From assembly GCF_002157895.1 (NCBI RefSeq), contig NZ_CP021377.1:1302001-1366000 (forward strand): a DNA stretch of 64,000 bases. Direction: 5' to 3'. Of the stretch, positions 19,564-28,014 are shown piece by piece; the stretch's first letter is position 1; the number at the start of each line of letters is the position of its first letter. The stretch comes from Oceanisphaera profunda. GTDB lineage: Bacteria; Pseudomonadota; Gammaproteobacteria; Enterobacterales; Aeromonadaceae. Under the pieces are notes generated by a model. The model ran no database searches and was not told the origin of the DNA. It saw nothing but the letters and a program-made list of their open reading frames with translations. The translations under genes were made by a program, and so were the position numbers.

Positions 19564-20904
19564 ATGAATGCGATTGTTTTAGCTATTTTAGTGATGGTAG
19601 CGCTATGTTTGGCTCGGGTGTCTATTGTATTTGCGCTGGTGGTTGCCGCTCTAGTGGGCGGGCTCTGGGCAGGAATGTCGGTAGACCAAGTAATCGATGC
19701 TTTTAACGAAGGATTAGGCAGCGGCGCAACCGTGGCGCTAGCTTATGCCACCTTAGGTGCCTTTGCCGTGGCGCTGTCGCGCACCGGTATTACCGATTTG
19801 GTAGCCAGCAAGGCTCTGAGTTGGGTTGGCTCTCGGCGCGATCCGGGCCAGCTAAGCAGCGTAAAGTGGTTTATGTTCGGTGCTTTGCTCATCATTGGTG
19901 CCGCCTCCGGTACCGTGGTACCGGTTCATATCGCCTTTATTCCCATTTTGGTTCCGCCTCTGTTGGGGCTGATGAGTATGTTGAAGCTGGATCGACGTGC
20001 AGTGGCGTGTGTGATTACCTTCAGTATTACCATCATGTACATGACCGCGCCGGTAGGTTTTGGCACCATCTTCCTCAACGATATATTGACCAACAGCGTC
20101 AATCAGGCCGGTAACGAACTGGGCATGTTCGTCACACCATCTATGGCACCCAAAGCGATGTTGTTACCCGCACTGGGCATGCTGCTCGGACTGCTGGTGG
20201 CGGTATTGTTCAGCTATCGTAACCCACGGGAATATCAGCAACAGGAAGTGTCAACCGTCGATAGCAGCAAGAAACAAAATAAACTCAGCCGTAAGCAGCT
20301 GTTCATGATTTTGGCCGCCGTCGTTGGTGCTTTAGTAGTACAGCTAATGACAGGTTCTATGGTGCTAGGTGGTTTGCTGGGCTTTGCTTTGCTGTCGATG
20401 AATGGCCTGTTCAAGTGGAAAGATCAGGACGATGTCTTTACCCAAGGCATGCGACTGATGGCGCTGGTGGGGTTCATCATGATTGCCGCCTCCGGTTTTT
20501 CCGGCGTAATGAAGGCCTCGGGTGCCATCCCTGAGCTGGTAGCTGGATCAGGTGCGCTAATTGGCAATAGCCCTGGGTTGGCGGCGCTGGTTATGCTGCT
20601 GGTAGGGCTCTTTATCACTATGGGCATCGGCTCTTCGTTTTCGACCATTCCCATTATCGCCGCCATTTATGTGCCGTTGGCGATAAGCTTTGGCTTCTCA
20701 CCGCTGGCAACACTGGCGTTGGTGGGCACCGCCGGAGCGCTGGGGGATGCCGGTTCGCCCGCGTCCGACTCTACTCTAGGGCCGACCGCCGGGTTGAACG
20801 CGGACGGTCAGCATGATCATATTCGTGACTCGGTGATCCCCACTTTTCTTCATTACAACATTCCGCTGGTGATCTTCGGCTGGATAGCGGCTCAAGTGTT
20901 GTAG
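19564..20904 (+). CDS. NhaC/YuiF-type Na+/H+ antiporter-family transporter
   Basis: A 446-residue, very hydrophobic inner-membrane protein with about 12 segments. It resembles the YuiF branch of the NhaC superfamily (COG2056), whose members are predicted amino-acid, in some cases histidine, transporters. Recognisable segments are GLGSGATVALAYATLGAFAV (about 50-70), GTVVPVHIAFIPILVPPLLG and, near the end, GDAGSPASDSTLGPTAGLN. A charged cytoplasmic loop (about 220-245) splits the two halves. The ATG at 19564 is preferred to a GTG at 19555 because GAGGGAG precedes it. It lies on the island with hut genes, so histidine or a derivative is a plausible substrate, but an upstream motif links it better to the LysR/PhyH pair. 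Confidence 0.82.
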   Translation: MNAIVLAILVMVALCLARVSIVFALVVAALVGGLWAGMSVDQVIDAFNEGLGSGATVALAYATLGAFAVALSRTGITDLVASKALSWVGSRRDPGQLSSVKWFMFGALLIIGAASGTVVPVHIAFIPILVPPLLGLMSMLKLDRRAVACVITFSITIMYMTAPVGFGTIFLNDILTNSVNQAGNELGMFVTPSMAPKAMLLPALGMLLGLLVAVLFSYRNPREYQQQEVSTVDSSKKQNKLSRKQLFMILAAVVGALVVQLMTGSMVLGGLLGFALLSMNGLFKWKDQDDVFTQGMRLMALVGFIMIAASGFSGVMKASGAIPELVAGSGALIGNSPGLAALVMLLVGLFITMGIGSSFSTIPIIAAIYVPLAISFGFSPLATLALVGTAGALGDAGSPASDSTLGPTAGLNADGQHDHIRDSVIPTFLHYNIPLVIFGWIAAQVL

Positions 20905-20938
20905 ACAGTAAGTAATAGGTAATAAGTAGTAAATCAGA

Positions 20939-20987
20939 CCGAGAAACTCTGGGTTCAGAAAATGGACTCAGGGTTTCTCGGTTTTTT
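20939..20987. terminator. Terminator between the transporter and lysR (convergent)
   Basis: Arms CCGAGAAACTCTG and CAGGGTTTCTCGG enclose a ~17-base loop and are followed by six T on the plus strand. It ends the transporter transcript, and its T-run overlaps the stop codon of the convergent lysR gene. Confidence 0.85.
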
Positions 20988-21894
20988 ATGGTCGCCAGTG
21001 CGGCTTGCTCGCCACTTGGTCGAGAAATAGCTGTGCGGGTATGGATAACGGAAATGCGCGGGAGCTGGCCAACACTACTCTCTGGGGAGGGAATTCATCC
21101 AGCAGTGGTCGGCAGGCCAGTGGGACACCATCGTAGCTTTGGTCACCCGCCGGGCGGGTGCAAGACAGTGCCACGCCATGACCGTGAGCGACTAATCCCC
21201 GTTGCATCTCGAATGAGGCGGTGGTGTGGATATGAGCGGGTTGTAGATCCTGATGCCAAAATAGCGACATGAAATATTCTTGAGTTAGCGGCATATCCTG
21301 CAGTATCAGGGTCTCTTTCGCTATATCAGCTAGGCTCAGCGTTGGCTTTTCGGCAAGTTTATGCCCAGCAGGTAATAGAGCGTAAGGCCGTAATTCGTCC
21401 AACACCTGGGTGCTTACCTCTTGCGGCAACCCCAGCTCATAGCTCAGAGCCAGTTCGGCGTGGCCCTTTTTTAGGGCTTGATTGACACCTGCTAAGTCCT
21501 GCTCTTGCATCACTACTCTTATTTTTGGGTAGCGACGCTCAAACTCGCTGACCAACCGGGGTAGATAATAGGGAGCTATATCCCGAAAACAGCAAATGAC
21601 TAGTTGCCCCTCTACTTCGGTATCGTCCTGCTGCAGTCGTGCTAGTAGGTTATGAGATAAGGTGAGGATCTGGCGGACGTCTTTGAGCAGCTCCTCTCCT
21701 CTTGGGGTGAGGCTGACTCCCTGACCGCGATGGCGCTGAAACAACGGCTGGTTGAGTAAGTTTTCTAGCTGATGAATAGCGATGGATACTGAAGGCTGAG
21801 ATACATGCAGTGTTTCGGCAGCCTTACTGATGCTGCTGTGTTGGGCCACGGACAAAAAATAACTAAGCTGACGAAAAGTGAAGGGGATAGCCAT
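20986..21894 (-). CDS. LysR-family transcriptional regulator
   Basis: A 302-residue LTTR. The N-terminal winged helix (about 1-62) has ISKAAETLHVSQPSVSIAIHQLENLL. The effector domain (about 90-295) has the usual two lobes, with LVICCFRDIAPYYLPRLVSEF at its start. It diverges from the PhyH gene 95 bases away, the classic layout in which a LysR protein controls itself and the neighbour. It converges with the transporter. Effector unknown. Two copies of the 19-bp motif in the divergent region are candidate binding sites. Confidence 0.92.
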   Translation of the reverse strand: MAIPFTFRQLSYFLSVAQHSSISKAAETLHVSQPSVSIAIHQLENLLNQPLFQRHRGQGVSLTPRGEELLKDVRQILTLSHNLLARLQQDDTEVEGQLVICCFRDIAPYYLPRLVSEFERRYPKIRVVMQEQDLAGVNQALKKGHAELALSYELGLPQEVSTQVLDELRPYALLPAGHKLAEKPTLSLADIAKETLILQDMPLTQEYFMSLFWHQDLQPAHIHTTASFEMQRGLVAHGHGVALSCTRPAGDQSYDGVPLACRPLLDEFPPQRVVLASSRAFPLSIPAQLFLDQVASKPHWRP

Positions 21895-21900
21895 TTATCT

Positions 21901-21952
21901 ATGTATCCTACATGTAAACTATATTCATATTCTATGTGCCTAGGGTGTTAAA
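21901..21952. promoter_or_regulatory. Candidate LysR binding region, two motif copies
   Basis: ATGTATCCTACATGTAAAC (21901-21919) and ATGTGCCTAGGGTGTTAAA (21934-21952) are 33 bases apart start to start, about three helical turns, so they face the same side of the DNA. They resemble the 19470-19488 motif. The first contains the dyad ATGTA-TCC-TACAT. They lie between divergent lysR and the PhyH gene. Confidence 0.5.
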
Positions 21953-21988
21953 GTCGATTTGAACTTAATTCAAGGGAAGGAGAGCAGC

Positions 21989-22804
21989 ATGACTACGCCT
22001 GTAGCTTTACAGCAGTGGCTGACACAAGAACAGAAAATTGCCTATGAGCGCGATGGAGCCATCGTCATCAAGGGAGTCTTTAAAGAGTGGATCGAGATCT
22101 TGCGCGCAGGCTTCGACAAAGTATTGAACGATCCCAGCGAGCATGGTCGTGAAAACGTCACCGGCACCGATAAGGGGCGTTTTTTTGAAGATTACTGCAA
22201 CTGGCAGCGTATTCCCGAATTTAAACAGTGGATTGAACAGTCGCCAGGAGCCGCGATCGTCGGCGAAGCCACCGGTTCTAAGCAGGTGCAGACGTTTCAT
22301 GATCATATTCTGGTAAAAGAACCCGGCACCTCAAAGCCAACGCCTTGGCACCAAGACTTGCCTTATTATTGCGTTGAGGGCGAGCAAACCGGAAGCTACT
22401 GGATACCACTGGATCCTATCACCCCAGAAAACGCGTTGCAGGTGGTGTTAGGTTCTCACCGCTGGCCCAAGCTGGTGCGACCAAGCAAGTGGTCAACTAA
22501 TGCCTCTTGGTATGAAGAAGACAGCCACTTCATGGACATGCCGGACATCGATAGCGGTGATTTCGAAATTATGATTCCCGAGCTGGAGCTGGGTGATGCC
22601 TTGCTGTTTAATTTTAAGACGGTACATGGTGCGCCGGGTAACCAGACGATGAACCGTCGCCGCGCCTTTTCTACTCGGTTCATGGGCGACGATGTACGCT
22701 ATGTAGACCGTGGTGGCGCTACTTCGCCGCCTTTTGACGGTATTAACCTTAAAACGGGTGACAAAATGCGCGAAGACTGGTTCCCTGTGGTGTGGCAGCG
22801 TTAG
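21989..22804 (+). CDS. PhyH-family Fe(II)/2-oxoglutarate dioxygenase
   Basis: A 271-residue phytanoyl-CoA-dioxygenase-family enzyme, which would hydroxylate a small substrate using Fe(II), O2 and 2-oxoglutarate. Iron ligands are H121 and D123 (TPWHQDLPYY) and H213 (VHGAPGNQ). Arginines just after (MNRRRAFSTRF) probably hold 2-oxoglutarate. The ATG at 21989 follows a strong AAGGAGAGC site; an upstream TTG is ignored. Its first half resembles members of this family of unknown substrate and not ectoine hydroxylase (no EctD-type motif seen). It is divergent from lysR and shares upstream motifs with the transporter, so substrate uptake and oxidation may be linked. IS fragments follow. Confidence 0.87.
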   Translation: MTTPVALQQWLTQEQKIAYERDGAIVIKGVFKEWIEILRAGFDKVLNDPSEHGRENVTGTDKGRFFEDYCNWQRIPEFKQWIEQSPGAAIVGEATGSKQVQTFHDHILVKEPGTSKPTPWHQDLPYYCVEGEQTGSYWIPLDPITPENALQVVLGSHRWPKLVRPSKWSTNASWYEEDSHFMDMPDIDSGDFEIMIPELELGDALLFNFKTVHGAPGNQTMNRRRAFSTRFMGDDVRYVDRGGATSPPFDGINLKTGDKMREDWFPVVWQR

Positions 22805-22840
22805 GCGATTGCCAATAATCAGAAAAGCCGGCTAAATAGC

Positions 22841-23010
22841 TAACACCGATCAGTTAATCAATTTTTGCGATCCGTTGACCGATCCTTATACGGCGTAAAA
22901 ATACCCTCATCACACATGGTATGAGGGTATTTTTTTGCTTGCTCACTGGTACTCGACACCGATACATTTGTCGTTCCTGAGTCGTTATCGACCTTCCACA
23001 AACGTAGCTG
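22841..23010 (+). mobile_element. IS4-family fragment B (5' end only)
   Basis: It begins with a degenerate terminal repeat (TAACACCGATCAGTTAA, 22841-22857) and the element's hairpin (arms ATACCCTCATCAC and ATGGTATGAGGGTAT). About 50 bases of transposase N-terminal sequence follow, ending near 23010. The segment is an inverted copy of the end of fragment C (24620-24761), sharing GATAACGACTCAGGAACGAC in opposite orientation. It has been cut by the IS66-family remnant. Confidence 0.7.
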
Positions 23011-23069
23011 TTCACCCAGAGTGGCTGACGCACACAGGTTCTTCAGGAATGGGGTAATTCGTCTTCTCG

Positions 23070-23991
23070 ATGCAGGCTCGGGCGTCACCATGCATGAGGA
23101 TAGCGTTTAAGGTGCTTGGCTGTTTCTACCAGAAAGAGAATACGCTGACAGAACTGCTCTCCCCGCAGAGATCAAAAGCCATAGCTGCGTTTGTGCCACA
23201 GTACATAACCGCGCAGCGCACGCTCTGTTTCATTGTGGGTCAAGGACACTTAGTCGTCTTGCAGAAACTTCCATAGCATGTCGTCATTCCTGAGAAGTTA
23301 CAGCCCCATCTGAGCCTGCTCGCGTTGTCGGCACCGCCTCAACCACCGTTGGTACTGTGCAGGAGTCAGCTCTCCGCTTTCCCAACGGTGCAGGGTGCGG
23401 AACACCGTATCAGCCAGCAATACCAAACATGCCCACATGGGATGATTAATTCGTTCGCAGCTGTCGGTACTTACAGCCACATTAAGGGCTACATGGGCCC
23501 AACATAACTGGCGTTGGGCATTATCAATGAAGTGATAGCCGGCATACTGGTCGGTCACCAGTACCGAGGTTTCCGGCACGTCATCCAACAACCGTCGAGC
23601 AGCATCCTGCGCCCCGACCGAACGCGGTCATGAAGCAGACCGCTACTTTGCTCAGGGCCAGCCACATCCAGCGCCGCTCACCTCCGCGCTGATGGCGGGT
23701 TTCATCGGCATGGATATGCGCAGCTTTTTGCACCTGTTGTTTAATGGCCTGGTATGTGGGTGTCAGCATGCTACTGACCCGGCCCTGAGCCTCGCTGATG
23801 GTTCCCCGGCTAAAACGCAGTCCGAAGTGCTGTTTGAGCTGGCTCTGTATCTGGCTGATGGTTTGATGATACTGGCCGCTTTGCAGAGTACTGTATGGCT
23901 GACCGTCTCTGACAGGCTCAGGATAAAGTACCAGCCGCGCTTGCCAAGAATCTGGCAATGAGGGAACTAATTTTCTCACCTGAGGTGACAC
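23070..23991 (-). pseudogene. IS66-family transposase remnant
   Basis: Minus-strand pieces together resemble an IS66-type TnpC. 23991-23581 has VRKLVPSLPDSWQARLVLYPEP and IHADETRHQRGGERRWMW, the first catalytic Asp. 23591-23298 has LVTDQYAGYHFIDNAQRQLCWAH, the second Asp, reached by a frame change. 23276-23100 has LTHNETERALRGYVLWHKRSYGF, the IS66 end with the catalytic Glu, interrupted by stops. No tnpA or tnpB accessory gene and no clear ends were found, so it is non-functional. Confidence 0.8.
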
Positions 23992-23994
23992 TTA

Positions 23995-24761
23995 CCTTTT
24001 CACTAAATAATCACGTTCTGAAAATGAGTGCAGCACCGTATGTTGGGTTTTTCTTTTTATGAGTACAGCCCATTGCGCGTAGAGATGCTGGCGTTGCCAA
24101 ACTCTGCATTGATATAACAATGGTCAAAGACGGGCAGGCTATGTCGGGAACATGCGCTTGGCATAGGTGGCCTCGCCCTGATGACTCGGGCCAAAAGCAA
24201 TATTATGAACCATGCGGCTGCGCAGTGAACGTAAAGATACGTAGATGAACAACTGGGTATTCGGCTAAATCAGGCGTATCAGCAATACGAAATTGCGTAC
24301 CGTCGACAGAAAAATTTGAACTCCATCCATGCCAGTATCTTTATCGTCTTCTTCAAACCAATGTGCATCTGTGAGGTAAATCAACGCGGCTAATGGCTCG
24401 CTAGTTAAACGTTCTTAACTTGGGTAATGGCACTGGTGTGGCTGAAACTCCCTGCTTATCGGTGAGTGTCAGATCGAGTTTGTCCATGACATCCTAATCG
24501 AACACTTTCGACATAGCCCCATTATGATAACTAAGACCACCAGCTCAGCGGGTAATTGCGCCACCTGATACTTGTTTTATCCGATTGCTCTAGTGCGGAA
24601 TGTATCCTGTCCAGAGAGAGGTGTATGTGGGAGGTAGATAACGACTCAGGAACGACAAATGTATCGGTGTCGCGTAACTATTAACTAAGAAAAAACACCC
24701 TCATATCATGTGGTGATAAGGGCGGTCGACCGATCGTTTAGGTCCTTAACTGAGCGGTGTC
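23995..24761 (-). mobile_element. IS4-family fragment C, heavily decayed
   Basis: Minus-strand sequence is homologous to copy A but riddled with indels and stops. Parallels include ACGTTCTGAAAATGAGT (cf. copy A near 18505), GGGCCAAAAGCAATATTATG, the hairpin region with ACACCCTCATATCATGTGG, and a degenerate terminal repeat (CTTAACTGAGCGGTGTCA, about 24744-24761). No reading frame longer than a few dozen codons survives. It ends about 100 bases before hutC and just before a HutC-type operator. Confidence 0.75.
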
Positions 24762-24784
24762 AGCCTGTGAAGTGATTCGCAAGC

Positions 24785-24794
24785 TGTATAGACA
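24785..24794. promoter_or_regulatory. Candidate HutC operator upstream of hutC
   Basis: TGTATAGACA, one mismatch from TGTATATACA, 67 bases before the hutC start. Its position suggests autorepression of hutC. HutC binding to TGTATA-type palindromes is known in Pseudomonas. Confidence 0.55.
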
Positions 24795-24861
24795 AATGTG
24801 ACTTTTTCAGCATAACGCGTAAACTGGAAGGGTCACCAACCAGAACGGATACCAATACAAC

Positions 24862-25575
24862 ATGAGCAGCACACTCCCCCTCTATCTTCAGATTCAACAG
24901 CACCTGCTGGAGAAAATCCAGAATGGTGAGTGGTTACCTCAACATAAAATCCCGCCTGAAGAGCAGTTAGCTCGCGACTTCGGCGTTAGTCGTATGACCG
25001 CCAACAAGGCGATTCACGACCTGGTTCAGCAGGGCTATCTGATCCGCCAAGCGGGCGTTGGCACTTTTGTGACAGATTATAAAGCGGAATCGTCACTGGT
25101 CGAAGTACACAACATTGCCGACGAAATCCGCAGCCGAGGGCACGAACACGATTGCGTGGTGGTGGTTGCGGAAGCCCGCAATGCCGACGATGAAATATCC
25201 ATGCGCTTGGGCGTGCGACTGGGTACTCCGATCTTTCACACGCTGATTCTACACCGCGAAAATGGCATTCCCATTCAGCTCGAAGACCGCTACGTCAACC
25301 CCCGGCACGTGCCGCATTATCTGACCACCGATTTTCACCAACACACCCCCAATGAAGTCCTGGTATCCGCCTGCCCGATTACTGATATTGAGCATGTTGT
25401 CGAAGCGATATTGGCGGAGAGCGCAATCGCAACGCTTCTGGACATCACCACCCAAGATCCTTGCCTGCTACTGATTCGGCGCACCTGGTCAGGAGACCAG
25501 CTGATCAGCTACGCACGCCTGACCCACCCTGGCGATCGCTATAAACTGCGCTCGTCACTGCGTACCGCAGGCTAA
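24862..25575 (+). CDS. hutC: Histidine utilisation repressor HutC
   Basis: A 237-residue GntR/HutC-family regulator. The N-terminal winged helix (about 1-70) has PLYLQIQQHLLEKIQNGEW and DFGVSRMTANKAIHDLVQQGYL. The UTRA effector domain (about 90-232) should bind urocanate, which lifts repression (family knowledge). Conserved elements include PIQLEDRYVNP and SYARLTHPGDRYKLRS. It precedes hutI on the same strand with a 248-base gap. HutC-type palindromes lie before hutC and twice before hutI, so it probably represses both units. Confidence 0.95.
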   Translation: MSSTLPLYLQIQQHLLEKIQNGEWLPQHKIPPEEQLARDFGVSRMTANKAIHDLVQQGYLIRQAGVGTFVTDYKAESSLVEVHNIADEIRSRGHEHDCVVVVAEARNADDEISMRLGVRLGTPIFHTLILHRENGIPIQLEDRYVNPRHVPHYLTTDFHQHTPNEVLVSACPITDIEHVVEAILAESAIATLLDITTQDPCLLLIRRTWSGDQLISYARLTHPGDRYKLRSSLRTAG

Positions 25576-25586
25576 CGACCCGCACC

Positions 25587-25596
25587 TGTATATACA
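25587..25596. promoter_or_regulatory. Candidate HutC operator, distal hutI site
   Basis: A perfect TGTATATACA palindrome just 11 bases after the hutC stop codon and 237 bases before hutI. It could form a loop with the site at 25789. Confidence 0.6.
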
Positions 25597-25620
25597 TAAA
25601 GATTTTTAAAGCCGACCCCA

Positions 25621-25642
25621 TAATTAGACTTTAGTCTAATTA
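25621..25642. repeat. Perfect 10-bp inverted repeat between hutC and hutI
   Basis: Arms TAATTAGACT and AGTCTAATTA separated by two T. AT-rich, followed by ATTTTTAAT. It could be a weak terminator for hutC or a binding site for another dimeric regulator; the sequence does not decide. Confidence 0.6.
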
Positions 25643-25788
25643 TTTTTAATCGAACTCAATTATATACAAACCAAATTAATTATTTAAAACAGTTAGTTAC
25701 CACACAAACATCTTACTTACTCACCTCAACTCATCGATTTAGATGAAATTAGGGCTGGCGCGTTCAGAACTTCTTCGCTAACCTCAAT

Positions 25789-25798
25789 TGTATATACA
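25789..25798. promoter_or_regulatory. Candidate HutC operator, proximal hutI site
   Basis: TGTATATACA, 25 bases before the hutI start and within TCAAT-TGTATATACA-TTGA. It overlaps a possible -10 element (TATACAT), so bound HutC would block RNA polymerase. Confidence 0.65.
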
Positions 25799-25823
25799 TT
25801 GAAGCGAGCAAGGAAAAGTCATT

Positions 25824-27041
25824 ATGGCCAGCCATGTTCAAAATTGTCGCATTTGGCGCGACGTTGTGGTCTTCGATGGCCTGCAGACCCTTAAGGGACC
25901 TCAGGCCGTTATCATCGAAGGTGAGACTATTGTTGAAATTCTGCCAATGGAAAAGCTAGGGGGCACGCACTACAACGACTACCAGAACATGGGGTCAGGC
26001 GGTGTGATTACTCCCGGGCTGGTGGATTGCCATACGCACCTGGTATTTGGCGGCCACCGCGCAGAGGAATTCGAAGCTCGCCTAGAAGGTGTCAGTTACG
26101 AAGAGATCGCCCGACGTGGCGGCGGCATTCTGAGTACCGTTAATGCTACCCGCCAGGCCAGCGAAGAAGATCTGATCGAAAGCGCACTGCCGCGACTGGA
26201 CGCCATGATTGCTGATGGCGTTTGCACCGTAGAAATTAAATCTGGTTATGGCCTGAGCGTCGAGCATGAAATGAAAATGCTGCGCGTGGCGCGCCGGCTC
26301 GGCGAATTGCGCCCGGTGAGAATCGTCACCACCCTGCTGGGTGCTCATGCCCTGCCACCGGAATTCAGCGGCAACAGCGACGGCTACATTGATTTGGTTT
26401 GTCGCGAAATGATCCCCGAGGCCGCACGTCAAGGGCTGGCCGATGCGGTCGACGTATTCTGCGAAAAAATTGCCTTCTCCGTGGCGCAGTGTGAGCGTGT
26501 CTTCGAGGCTGCCAAGGCCCATGGCCTGCCGGTCAAAACCCATTCTGAACAACTGTCCAACCTTGGTGGTACCGCTTCGGCTGCCCGCCATGGTGCGCTG
26601 TCAGCGGACCACATTGAGTATCTCGATGCCACGGGTATCGAAGCCATGCGTCAGGCGGGCACCGTCGCGGTGATTTTGCCCGGCGCCTTTCACACTCTGC
26701 GCGAAACCCAGCAGCCGCCTATCGAGGCGCTGCGTCAGGCTGGCGTGCCAATGGCGGTCGCCACCGATGCCAACCCCGGCACCTCGCCGCTGTATCAGCC
26801 CACGCTGATGCTCAACCTGGCCTGCACCTTGTTTCGCATGACCCCAACTGAGGCATTAGCCGGCATGACCGCCCATGGCGCTCGTGCACTGGGTCTGACC
26901 CACACAGGTCGCCTCGCAGCGGGTCTGTCAGCCGATCTGTGCTACTGGAACATCGAAACTCCGGCGGAATTGGCCTACGCCGTACAATCCGGCCGCCTCA
27001 TCCAGCGTCTGTTTCGCGGGGAGCTGACCCATGAGCACTGA
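25824..27041 (+). CDS. hutI: Imidazolonepropionase HutI
   Basis: A 405-residue amidohydrolase that opens 4-imidazolone-5-propanoate to N-formimino-L-glutamate, the third step of histidine breakdown. The metal-binding motif [13 protein letters not shown] (about residue 70) and later conserved parts [19 protein letters not shown] and [11 protein letters not shown] fit the family, as does the length. The ribosome-binding site (AAGGAAAAG) is 7 bases before the ATG. Its end overlaps hutG by 11 bases. Confidence 0.96.
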   Translation: MASHVQNCRIWRDVVVFDGLQTLKGPQAVIIEGETIVEILPMEKLGGTHYNDYQNMGSGGVITPGLVDCHTHLVFGGHRAEEFEARLEGVSYEEIARRGGGILSTVNATRQASEEDLIESALPRLDAMIADGVCTVEIKSGYGLSVEHEMKMLRVARRLGELRPVRIVTTLLGAHALPPEFSGNSDGYIDLVCREMIPEAARQGLADAVDVFCEKIAFSVAQCERVFEAAKAHGLPVKTHSEQLSNLGGTASAARHGALSADHIEYLDATGIEAMRQAGTVAVILPGAFHTLRETQQPPIEALRQAGVPMAVATDANPGTSPLYQPTLMLNLACTLFRMTPTEALAGMTAHGARALGLTHTGRLAAGLSADLCYWNIETPAELAYAVQSGRLIQRLFRGELTHEH

Positions 27042-27972
27042 AATGGATCGGACCGTCTGGCAAGGGCGCATCGACCCGGAGCCCAATAGTGATCGCTGGC
27101 ACCAGCGCATCGAACCACTGACGGACAACGCCGTTCCTGGTTGCGCCCTAATCGGCTTCGCCAGCGATGCCGGCGTCGCCCGTAACCGCGGCCGGATCGG
27201 TGCCGCCGACGGGCCCACTGCCATTCGCCAGGCTTTGGCTCCATTAGCCTGGCATCGCCAAAGCCCTGCCTATGACGCTGGCAACGTCAGTTGTGACGGC
27301 GATGCACTCGAAGCCGCACAACAAACCCTAGCTGAGCGCCTCGTCCCGCTGCTCGATGCGGGGCATCTACCCATTGTTTTAGGCGGTGGGCACGAAGTGG
27401 CCTACGCCAGCTGGTGTGGTCTGGCATCGCACCTAGCGCGCGAAGAGTCCCGCCCGCGAGTGGGCATCATCAACCTTGATGCCCATTTTGATTTGCGTGA
27501 CCACGCTCACGTGCGCTCCTCCGGCACGCCCTTCTCGCAAATTGCAGAGGACTGTCAGACCCGGGGCTGGCCTTTCCACTATGCCTGTCTCGGTGTGAGC
27601 CGAGGTGCCAACACACCGGCGCTGTATCAGCGTGCCGAAACCCTGAACGTTATGATTCGTGAAGACCGCGACATGCACATGGCCGCGCTCCCTGAACTGC
27701 AGCGAGACGTGAAAGCGTTTATGGCCCAGTGCGACTACCTGTACCTGACCATTGATCTTGACGTGTTGCCTGCGGCAGAAGCCCCTGGCGTAAGTGCTCC
27801 GGCTGCCCGTGGCGTCTCCCTTGCTTTGCTGGAACCCTTAATCGAGACCATACGTGACAGCGGCAAGCTCAAACTGGCTGATCTGGCAGAGCTGAACCCC
27901 AAATTTGATATTGATCATCGGACAGCACGAGTCGCCGCCCGACTCGTGCACCTGCTAACACTGAACGGTTAA
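27031..27972 (+). CDS. hutG: Formimidoylglutamase HutG
   Basis: A 313-residue arginase/ureohydrolase-family enzyme giving glutamate and formamide from N-formiminoglutamate, so the pathway ends in one step without HutF. Manganese-binding motifs are [18 protein letters not shown] and [14 protein letters not shown]. It starts inside the end of hutI (11-base overlap, GGGGAG site), implying coupling. A 42-base gap then leads to hutU. Confidence 0.95.
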   Translation: MSTEMDRTVWQGRIDPEPNSDRWHQRIEPLTDNAVPGCALIGFASDAGVARNRGRIGAADGPTAIRQALAPLAWHRQSPAYDAGNVSCDGDALEAAQQTLAERLVPLLDAGHLPIVLGGGHEVAYASWCGLASHLAREESRPRVGIINLDAHFDLRDHAHVRSSGTPFSQIAEDCQTRGWPFHYACLGVSRGANTPALYQRAETLNVMIREDRDMHMAALPELQRDVKAFMAQCDYLYLTIDLDVLPAAEAPGVSAPAARGVSLALLEPLIETIRDSGKLKLADLAELNPKFDIDHRTARVAARLVHLLTLNG

Positions 27973-28014
27973 CGGTTAACGATTAGCCAACGTCAACAAA
28001 AAGGAATCTATCAC

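Noticed and set aside
21989-22804. Ectoine hydroxylase EctD
   Set aside because: The PhyH-fold metal motif is present, but EctD-specific motifs and ect genes are absent.
23070-23276. A plus-strand gene at 23070-23276
   Set aside because: It is the reverse complement of the IS66 transposase C-terminus (LTHNETERALRGYVLWHKRS on the minus strand).
25621-25642. HutC operator
   Set aside because: The palindrome has a different sequence from TGTATATACA.
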